A DNA stretch of 12,901 nt from an uncultured Eubacteriales bacterium (GTDB lineage: Bacteria > Bacillota > Clostridia > Oscillospirales > Acutalibacteraceae): assembly GCA_948762645.1 (NCBI GenBank), contig CAQBRY010000050.1, positions 1 to 12,901 on the forward strand. Direction: 5' to 3'. Shown piece by piece: positions 7,913 through 12,901 of this stretch; positions within the stretch are counted from its first letter, which is position 1; every line of letters begins with the position of its first letter. A model generated the notes under the pieces. The model had not been told where the DNA came from. It ran no database searches and was given only the letters and a program-made list of their open reading frames with translations. The position numbers and the translations under genes were made by a program.

Positions 7913-8680
7913 ATGAAAAAAATAAAACAACTAATTCTAATATCCGTGTGTGCTATTGGTACTTTTTTCTCGTCATCGTCAATTTACGCAATACCACCAC
8001 CTAAATTTACACCAGAAAATGATGCAGCGCTAATACAAGCAGTAGATAACATTCAAAGTCAAACTCCTCAAGGTCAGCCATTATCTTGGACAGCTGTTGC
8101 TCAGTTGGTTCCAGGTCAAACACCAAGAAGCTGTAGAACAAGATGGACTAATTACTTATGTCCTTTTCAGATTGCTTTGTGGTCAAGGGAAGAGGACGAA
8201 CTTTTATTCCAAAAATATAATGAATTAGGTCCACAATGGTCTAAAATATCTAAATTTTTTGAATATAGAGATGAAATATCATTAAAAAATAGATATAACT
8301 TCATTAGTAAAAGCTTTAATTCTTTTAACCTATTAAATTGTTCATATAGAGTTAAGATAAAAGAAAATGGAAATAAAAAGATAATCTGTGAACTGAAAGA
8401 AAAATCAAATTCAAGAGTTCAAGAAGCTGCAATAGCTTCAATAGATACTAACTCAACAAAACAAATATATACCAATGCACCTAATTGGGTACCAGCTCCC
8501 TTTAGCTTAGCAATGAACATATCAGAAATGCAAATGATAAGTCAAGTTCTCCCAGACGATCCACTATTCCAAGAATTCCTAGATACAAGAGGTTCATATC
8601 TTAACGATCAAATTATTAAACAGACGGGTACTAGCATAATCAGTAGCCATAAAACGCTTATATATGAAGATAAGCATTAA
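7913..8680 (+). CDS. Secreted protein with tandem Myb-like (R2R3) DNA-binding repeats
   Basis: The protein has 255 residues. Residues 1-26 are a clear Sec signal peptide (MKKIKQLILISVCAIGTFFS, cleavage after SIYA). Two Myb/SANT repeats follow. Repeat 1 (about 30-84) has F32, W59 and W78 as the aromatic triad, with an insertion between the first two and the strong motif TPRSCRTRWTNYLCP (70-84). Repeat 2 (about 85-135) has W90, W109 and Y128 spaced exactly 19 apart, with WSREEDELLFQKYNELGPQW and LKNRYNFI. In animal and protist Myb proteins the corresponding lines read CRxRWxNxLxP, WTxEEDxxL, GxxWxxIAxxxxxRxxxxxKNR. The match therefore covers both repeats and the linker. The C-terminal half (136-255) is not recognised. 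The start ATG follows AGGAG at 8 bases. Such repeats are typical of eukaryotic nuclear transcription factors, and an exported bacterial version suggests an effector acting in a host nucleus (inference). Chance resemblance is unlikely given the preserved spacing. Confidence 0.8.
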   Translation: MKKIKQLILISVCAIGTFFSSSSIYAIPPPKFTPENDAALIQAVDNIQSQTPQGQPLSWTAVAQLVPGQTPRSCRTRWTNYLCPFQIALWSREEDELLFQKYNELGPQWSKISKFFEYRDEISLKNRYNFISKSFNSFNLLNCSYRVKIKENGNKKIICELKEKSNSRVQEAAIASIDTNSTKQIYTNAPNWVPAPFSLAMNISEMQMISQVLPDDPLFQEFLDTRGSYLNDQIIKQTGTSIISSHKTLIYEDKH

Positions 8681-8692
8681 TCTGTTAAATAA

Positions 8693-8733
8693 TAAAAAAA
8701 CATAGAAATTAAATATCTAATTTCTATGTTTTT
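8693..8733. terminator. Bidirectional terminator after the Myb-like gene
   Basis: CATAGAAATTA (8701-8711) pairs perfectly with TAATTTCTATG (8718-8728) around a six-base loop. It is flanked by As on the left (about 8694-8700) and TTTTT on the right, so it can stop transcription in either direction. It lies 20 bases after the Myb-like stop codon. Confidence 0.88.
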
Positions 8734-8750
8734 ATATATTCAAAAGTTAA

Positions 8751-8777
8751 TTAACAAGTAATAGTGTTACTTATAAT
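8751..8777 (+). promoter_or_regulatory. Promoter of the frame-broken small secreted gene
   Basis: TATAAT (8772-8777) has TTAACA (8751-8756) upstream with a short 15-base spacer. It lies about 38 bases before ATG 8816. This supports the view that transcription was meant to cover the upstream ATG and signal peptide and not only the later ATG at 8884. Confidence 0.4.
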
Positions 8778-8815
8778 ATATTTAAAGATAAATTTTTTAA
8801 TCGAAGTGTAGTCAT

Positions 8816-9231
8816 ATGAATTATAAAAAATATTAGTAACCCTTTTTACAATATTAGGAGCTTGTATTATCCCCATCTCAACTATGGCATATACCCAAGA
8901 AGACATCGATAGTGCTAGAAGTATAGCTAGAAGTAAAGAGTCTTTAACAAAAGTCGGCATAGCTAACCCCCCTACTTTAAGAGCCTGGATCGAATGCTAC
9001 AACGAGGCATCAGTTGCTTTAAGAGCCTGGATCAAATACTACAACGAAACATTAGCTCATTTAACAGGCATACTTGAAATAGGATTCGATGCATACACAA
9101 AAACTCCTACCTATGGTTGGGACATTAAAAATATTCCTGTTCTAAAAACATCCACTCTTACTAAAGAAAATTTTGAAATAATTATAAACGATGCTATAAA
9201 CCTATATACATACCTTATCAGCAATCCATAA
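8816..9231 (+). CDS. Small secreted protein with one-base frame break in its signal peptide
   Basis: The uninterrupted frame from ATG 8884 to the stop at 9229-9231 encodes 115 residues but has no ribosome-binding site. The same frame is open back to 8827 and reads KILVTLFTILGACIIPISTM-AY, a good signal peptide core, without any start codon. ATG 8816 begins MNYKK in another frame and meets a stop at 8834. One extra A in the A6 tract (8825-8830) would join them into MNYKKILVTLFTILGAC... with cleavage after STMA. So either the gene is broken, is rescued by slippage on the A tract, or the base is a sequencing error. The mature part has two tandem 14-residue units, LRAWIECYNEASVA and LRAWIKYYNETLAH. 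Its C-terminus ends in DAINLYTYLISNP. The codon pattern (purine-rich first positions) supports this strand. The function is unknown. Confidence 0.6.
8977..9060. repeat. 42-base tandem duplication (14-residue unit x2)
   Basis: Units 8977-9018 and 9019-9060 share long identical runs (TTAAGAGCCTGGATC) and differ at a few bases, giving LRAWIECYNE versus LRAWIKYYNE. The duplication keeps the frame of the plus-strand gene, which supports that frame being a protein. Confidence 0.85.
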
Positions 9232-9235
9232 TATT

Positions 9236-9281
9236 AAAAAATAAGAACAAGATAATTTCTCATCTATCTTGTTCTTAATTA
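9236..9281. terminator. Bidirectional terminator between convergent genes
   Basis: AAGAACAAGATA (9243-9254) pairs perfectly with TATCTTGTTCTT (9265-9276). Six As on the left (9236-9241) give a T-run for the minus-strand gene ending at 9335. The plus-strand T-run is weaker. It serves both converging genes. Confidence 0.88.
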
Positions 9282-9334
9282 TTTGAAAAGGTATAAATTT
9301 TTAATGTTCCTCTTTTACCTCACAATTAACTTAA

Positions 9335-9808
9335 TTAAATATGTTTAAATTCCCTTGGGGAAGAGACCGGAGAACCTCCACTAGAACTACTTAAATCTTC
9401 CGTAAAGATATGCTGCATTTTTTTTAAGTTTATAAATTCCCTTAATAGACTTATTTTAAAATTATTCTCGTGTGAATTTGCTAAAATTTCATAAATACGA
9501 TTTCCCTTCTCCGTGCCACGGCTCAAAGGAAGATCAATAGGTACGCCATCTAACTCTTTAGGTAAAAAAATATTTAAGGCTCTTATTAACTCGTTGGCAT
9601 AACTATGTGAAATATTCATATTAATTATTATTTTAGATATTTCTCCGTTATCGCCAATTTCATAGGCCAATAGGTTCCCTACATTAGAACATTCTGAATT
9701 AATTACATTACATATCTGAACAACAAATTGTTTGTTGACAGCCGAAACGAAACATGGACTCATAAAAAGTATTGACACACTTAAAATTATTTTTTTGAAA
9801 ATCTTCAT
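9335..9808 (-). CDS. Secreted protein of unknown function
   Basis: This protein has 157 residues with a Sec signal peptide at 1-23 (MKIFKKIILSVSILFMSPCF, then VSA before the likely cut). The mature part has two cysteines (C33, C40) that could form a disulfide, a beta-like stretch AYEIGDNGEISKIIINMNIS (48-67), helical segments around 69-85 and 101-135, and a low-complexity tail rich in Ser, Gly and Pro (140-151). I do not recognise a family. The start ATG follows AGGAGGAG, a strong ribosome-binding site, and the gene has its own divergent promoter and a terminator 54 bases after the stop. Its place among other exported proteins suggests another effector or surface factor (inference). Confidence 0.75.
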   Translation of the reverse strand: MKIFKKIILSVSILFMSPCFVSAVNKQFVVQICNVINSECSNVGNLLAYEIGDNGEISKIIINMNISHSYANELIRALNIFLPKELDGVPIDLPLSRGTEKGNRIYEILANSHENNFKISLLREFINLKKMQHIFTEDLSSSSGGSPVSSPREFKHI

Positions 9809-9838
9809 AAAAACTCTCCTCCTAATTATTTACATTAA

Positions 9839-9866
9839 ATTATATCATTAATTTATAATTATTCAA
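9839..9866 (-). promoter_or_regulatory. Promoter of the minus-strand secreted gene
   Basis: On the minus strand TTGAAT (9861-9866) and a perfect TATAAT (9839-9844) are 16 bases apart, and the -10 is preceded by TGA, an extended element. It lies about 30 bases before the start codon. Confidence 0.6.
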
Positions 9867-9890
9867 GATTTAATTTTTATTTAATACATC

Positions 9891-9919
9891 TTGACATCTT
9901 AATTACATTAATATATAAC
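9891..9919 (+). promoter_or_regulatory. Promoter of the 381-residue secreted protein gene
   Basis: A perfect TTGACA (9891-9896) is followed after 17 bases by TATAAC (9914-9919), 40 bases before the start codon. It stands back to back with the minus-strand promoter at 9839-9866, leaving 24 bases between the two -35 boxes, so the two secreted genes could share a regulator. Confidence 0.65.
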
Positions 9920-9959
9920 TAAATTATAATCATAAAATAATTAATACGAGGAGGAAGAA

Positions 9960-11105
9960 ATGAAAAAATTAAAAAAATTATTAGTATACAGTGCTATTGC
10001 TATGTCTTCAATAGCAATATATAACTTGTCACCTTCAGCAATAGTTCCAAATCATCCTCTGCTTTCAAGATTAAATGCTTCTGGAATAGCTTGTCCCGAT
10101 GATCCAAACAACATAGAACTATTAACAGAAGATGCCAGCAATACTTTAGTATGGATGGTAAAAGGATCTGAGGGAGATCCCGATACCGGAAAAGGCGGTG
10201 TGGGATTAGAGCATATAATATATCACAACAACTATAATAAGAGAAGAGGAACATATGCGCCACCTTCGACACATCTTCTAGATATAGCCAAAAGATTAGA
10301 CATTCTTAAAGATATAGATAAAGATATAAAATTCAACTTTTTAAAAGAGGGTTCTGACAAAAAAATCGAAATAAACTTAGACGAAGTTGATAAATATAAA
10401 AGGGATTTTGTGCCCAAATATAAAGAAGATGTTCTTAGTCACGTAGAGCAAATAATAAAAACCGGTACAAAAATGAGCCCTTCGAAAATATTAAAGCACG
10501 GAGAATACGACTTAGACATAGAATCTAAAAAATCAGATGAAGGTTGGGTCTATACAGATGGCAAGATAATGATTTTCGTAAGATCTAATGGATTTATATC
10601 AAATATATTTCCAACATCTGGGGTGAAAAAGGGATTTATCACAGTAGTAACTGACGGAGATCAGGATTTCCAACAAAGACACAGCGCAGCAGCACATCAA
10701 CAAATAGTATCCTTAAAAAATGAATACCAAGAATATCTAGATAGATATAAAGAATCTGAAGCACATTTTCCAGTTTTAACCCTAAAACAATTCTTTGAAT
10801 ATAAATCTAAATATGCTGATGAAATGGACGTAATGTTTTATAATAAAGTAGTGTCTCTCAAAGAATTCGAAAATCCAGACGATTTCTTTACAGCCATAGA
10901 ATTAGGATTTAAGTCAGCTTCAGACTATTATATATGGTTAGGCAAAATATCACATACTAGAATAAAAATTCCAGCAACATATCATAAAATATTGCTTCCT
11001 AATCTAAATAATGACTATAAATACAGAATGTTTAAAATATTTACAGGCAGAACAACCCTCACATATAATGAATATCGAGATATCATTAATAATCTTGAAG
11101 ACTAA
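9960..11105 (+). CDS. Secreted protein, possible BECR-type nuclease domain
   Basis: This protein has 381 residues and an export signal at about 1-27 (MKKLKKLLVYSAIAMSSIAI, cleavage after SPSA). The start follows GAGGAGGA. The middle contains GKGGVGLEHIIYH (77-89) and, about 115 residues later, KIMIFVRSNGFISNIFPTSG (202-221). Phage- and polymorphic-toxin endoribonucleases of the barnase/EndoU/colicin E5-D/RelE (BECR) group often show a G-x-EHI-x-x-H motif followed by a late strand of the type 'dg-vvTxfPt'. On that basis I suggest a BECR-like RNase, but this is a motif-level guess. The C-terminal third (about 270-381) is helical, charged and has FKSASDYYIWLGK (317-329), of unknown type. No immunity gene is obvious next to it. 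The following gene is a convergent membrane protein. That absence would fit a toxin aimed at another kind of cell, such as a eukaryotic host, or a non-toxic function. Confidence 0.72.
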   Translation: MKKLKKLLVYSAIAMSSIAIYNLSPSAIVPNHPLLSRLNASGIACPDDPNNIELLTEDASNTLVWMVKGSEGDPDTGKGGVGLEHIIYHNNYNKRRGTYAPPSTHLLDIAKRLDILKDIDKDIKFNFLKEGSDKKIEINLDEVDKYKRDFVPKYKEDVLSHVEQIIKTGTKMSPSKILKHGEYDLDIESKKSDEGWVYTDGKIMIFVRSNGFISNIFPTSGVKKGFITVVTDGDQDFQQRHSAAAHQQIVSLKNEYQEYLDRYKESEAHFPVLTLKQFFEYKSKYADEMDVMFYNKVVSLKEFENPDDFFTAIELGFKSASDYYIWLGKISHTRIKIPATYHKILLPNLNNDYKYRMFKIFTGRTTLTYNEYRDIINNLED

Positions 11106-11109
11106 TATT

Positions 11110-11136
11110 AAAAAGCTACTATTTAAGTAGCTTTTT
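11110..11136. terminator. Bidirectional terminator at convergent gene ends
   Basis: AAAAAGCTACT (11110-11120) pairs perfectly with AGTAGCTTTTT (11126-11136) around ATTTA. It works in both directions, lies four bases after the stop of the plus-strand gene and overlaps the TAA (11137-11135) of the minus-strand gene. Thus the latter gene's stop is inside its own terminator. Confidence 0.9.
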
Positions 11137-11467
11137 AACTTTTTTTATTCCTACTAATATTCGTAAATATAAAGTTAATCCCAAATAAAATTACCATACA
11201 CGATAGTAATATTTTAAAAAACATATTTTCCGCTATGAATCCCTGACAATTTAAAAGTAATATTACTCCTAGCGTAAATATAAACGCATTAGACATTTTA
11301 TACTTATCAAAAATTAAACTAGCAATAGCAGGTAATATTAAAAATAAAGTCCACCATCCATTAAAAAACAAATCGAAACTAAATAGTCCCGTATAATTTC
11401 CAAACATATTTATACCTATAACTAAAAATGATATTCCCCATATTATGCCACTATATGATTTTTTCAT
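11135..11467 (-). CDS. LiaF-type four-helix membrane protein
   Basis: This 110-residue integral membrane protein has four predicted helices at about 7-24, 36-53, 60-76 and 83-102 and a basic C-terminus (RNKKS). The motif WGISFLVIGINMFGNY followed by FDLFFNGWWTLFLILPAIAS matches the LiaI/LiaF-like transmembrane region (DUF5668-type) found widely in Firmicutes. There it often accompanies cell-envelope stress response or cell-wall-active antibiotic response genes. No such partner is visible here, and the cytoplasmic C-terminal LiaF domain is absent, so only the membrane part exists. The start ATG follows TAGGAGGA. It could sense or buffer envelope stress, including that caused by exported peptides (inference). 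Confidence 0.72.
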   Translation of the reverse strand: MKKSYSGIIWGISFLVIGINMFGNYTGLFSFDLFFNGWWTLFLILPAIASLIFDKYKMSNAFIFTLGVILLLNCQGFIAENMFFKILLSCMVILFGINFIFTNISRNKKS

Positions 11468-11611
11468 TATTTTTCCTCCTACGAATATGTAAATATTAAA
11501 ATAGTATATTTTATTATTTTATCCTGGCTCTTAATAGTTTTCAATAAAGCATACTTGAAAATAAATATTTTTATCATTTTTAACTAATGTTAAATATTTC
11601 TATGTATTCTC

Positions 11612-11640
11612 TTGACTATGGACTTAAAATACTTAATACT
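11612..11640 (+). promoter_or_regulatory. Promoter candidate of the IBP39-like gene
   Basis: TTGACT (11612-11617) is 17 bases from AATACT (11635-11640), which matches the -10 consensus at 4 of 6 positions. It is 33 bases before the start codon. The same TTGACT -35 box occurs before the Myb-like gene. Confidence 0.45.
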
Positions 11641-11672
11641 TATATTAACATAGTTTAAAGGAGAACATATAA

Positions 11673-12743
11673 ATGAAAAAAATTTACATAAAAAGGTTTA
11701 TGTCTTTAATGCTTTGTGCATTGTCTACCGTTGGAGCTTCAATTAAAGCTGATAAAACACAATTCGAGGCCAACATAATTTCTAGCCAACACTATATGTA
11801 TGATAGTTTATCACCTGATAAACAAATGGAAATTGTGGCTCTTTATGATTCTAAAACAAAATATAATAATTATAAAAAAAATGAATTCAATAATTATATG
11901 AACCTTATACGTGACTTTCTTTTTAGCGAATCCGATCCTATTATAAGATTAAAAAAAGGCTTTATAATAGGTATAATATTTTTGGATGATAGATCATGTT
12001 TAGTTAATGCAGCTCATTTTAAGATTATTTCCGGGCGGTGTAAATCAAGTATAAATTCACAACTTCAACGTATGGGACTAACCGTATATAAGAGAGAAAT
12101 GAATCCGAAAAATGAAAGTTCTTTGGACCATATAAGACCATACTTTAGCGGCATCTTTAATGAACAAATTCCTATGTCATACGTAAGACAATGGTCAAAG
12201 CGTGTTCCTGCATCAAAACCAGCAATTAAAGACCTTGAAAACCAAGATCTTAAACCCATTGTACTTGACTACTCTATTAAAAATCCCACTGAAAGGCAAA
12301 TATTGTCTTTAGCTGCTTCCTTAGCAAGAAGTTTAGAAGATTACCCCGGTTTTAGAGAAAATTCACCTTTACTCGCTGGTGGACCATATATACACTTACC
12401 AATAAAAGATGGGTATGAAAGATGTGAACTAATAAGTCAAAAATTACTAAGTAGACTAAAATTAAATCCCCAACAAGCTCCCGCTATTCTAATCCGTCGA
12501 GATATACGTCAAAAAACATCAAGCTATGGCAATACACCAGCATACGATGATCTAGAAATGAAAACGTACGAAGAAGCCGGGTGTGAAGAAGAAGGATTAC
12601 GAGCAGTTTTTAACCTTAGAAAAAATGATTTAATAGAAGCAGCCAAAAAATGTGGATTTAAGATAGATGATCAGCCTAGTCCATTTTTAAATGTCAAAAT
12701 GCCAATTTCAAAAATCACCCTAAATTTTAATTTATTTGATTAA
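11673..12743 (+). CDS. Secreted protein resembling trichomonad initiator-binding protein (IBP39)
   Basis: This protein has 356 residues. Residues 1-26 are a Sec signal peptide (MKKIYIKRFMSLMLCALSTV, cleavage after SIKA). The start follows AAAGGAGAA. Residues about 50-180 resemble the winged-helix initiator DNA-binding domain (IBD) of Trichomonas IBP39-type proteins: a helical lead-in, KKGFIIGIIFLDDRSCLVNA (94-113), the recognition-region motif GRCKSSINSQLQRMG (121-135), and RQWSKR (172-177), with IBD proteins carrying similar (R)CKSSIN-x-x-LQ-x-hG and RQW(T/S)xR lines. This comparison is from memory of the family. IBP39 binds the Inr core-promoter element in Trichomonas, and its C-terminal domain binds the RNA polymerase II tail. 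The mature product here (about 330 residues) is close to a full-length, two-domain IBP39. The C-terminal part (about 195-356) is not independently recognised. The signal peptide is a bacterial addition, suggesting a host-derived gene redirected for export (inference). Confidence 0.72.
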   Translation: MKKIYIKRFMSLMLCALSTVGASIKADKTQFEANIISSQHYMYDSLSPDKQMEIVALYDSKTKYNNYKKNEFNNYMNLIRDFLFSESDPIIRLKKGFIIGIIFLDDRSCLVNAAHFKIISGRCKSSINSQLQRMGLTVYKREMNPKNESSLDHIRPYFSGIFNEQIPMSYVRQWSKRVPASKPAIKDLENQDLKPIVLDYSIKNPTERQILSLAASLARSLEDYPGFRENSPLLAGGPYIHLPIKDGYERCELISQKLLSRLKLNPQQAPAILIRRDIRQKTSSYGNTPAYDDLEMKTYEEAGCEEEGLRAVFNLRKNDLIEAAKKCGFKIDDQPSPFLNVKMPISKITLNFNLFD

Positions 12744-12766
12744 TAACATCTTAATATTAAATAAAT

Positions 12767-12802
12767 AAAATCTAAAAGGTATTAATCCTTTTAGATTTTT
12801 TA
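12767..12802 (+). terminator. Terminator of the IBP39-like gene
   Basis: AAAATCTAAAAGG (12767-12779) pairs perfectly with CCTTTTAGATTTT (12787-12799) around a seven-base loop and is followed by further Ts. It lies 23 bases after the stop codon. The remaining 99 bases of the window are AT-rich with nothing I can assign. Confidence 0.9.
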
Positions 12803-12901
12803 AATGTTATAATATATTAACCGTAATCAGCACATTATATCAAAATAAAAATTTTTTCTTTTGAGTTAGAAAAACAAATACTATTTTTGTTAATATATAC
12901 A

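Noticed and set aside
8751..8960. Minus-strand open frame of 69 residues with a hydrophobic N-terminus and a G-run resembling a ribosome-binding site
   Set aside because: It is antisense to the plus-strand gene, whose signal peptide, codon pattern and in-frame 14-residue duplication are better evidence. The G-run is the complement of Asn-Pro-Pro codons.

Overview
The window is AT-rich DNA with Shine-Dalgarno sites of the Firmicutes type (AGGAGG/GGGG), short intergenic hairpin terminators, TTGACA/TATAAT promoters and Sec signal peptides that begin MKK-. This suggests a low-GC monoderm bacterium of the Clostridia. Two secreted proteins resemble eukaryotic transcription factors of the kind expanded in parabasalid protists (Trichomonas and relatives). 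My inference is that the bacterium lives in or on such a protist, for example as a termite-gut flagellate symbiont. This cannot be proven from the window alone.

Layout. (1) 1-604, minus strand: the N-terminal 201 residues of a secreted coiled-coil protein running off the left edge, with its own promoter. (2) 679-1755, minus: prfA (release factor 1), the only housekeeping gene. (3) 1992-7105, plus: a promoter, three tightly spaced genes and a strong terminator. These encode a short HlyD-like adaptor, a C39-peptidase ABC transporter and a second ABC transporter, i.e. an NHLP/NHLM-type bacteriocin (RiPP) export machine. No precursor peptide or modification enzyme is visible. (4) 7319-7561, minus: a small XRE-family regulator. 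(5) 7849-12802: an accessory region of mostly single-gene transcription units, several with recognisable promoters and most bounded by hairpin terminators. It holds a secreted R2R3-Myb-like protein (7913), a small secreted protein whose signal peptide is interrupted by a one-base frame break in an A tract (8816-9231), a secreted protein of unknown function (9335-9808, minus), a secreted 381-residue protein with a possible BECR-type nuclease domain (9960), a four-helix LiaF-like membrane protein (11135-11467, minus), and a secreted protein resembling the trichomonad initiator-binding protein IBP39 (11673).

How they may work together. In a monoderm bacterium a Sec signal alone moves a protein out of the cell. 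If the cell lies free in host cytoplasm, exported Myb-like and initiator-binding-like proteins would reach the host cytosol and could enter the nucleus. The region therefore looks like a candidate effector island that uses proteins copied from the host's own transcription apparatus, beside a dedicated peptide exporter. The domain similarities come from reading conserved residues and spacing. The host-manipulation role is inference.
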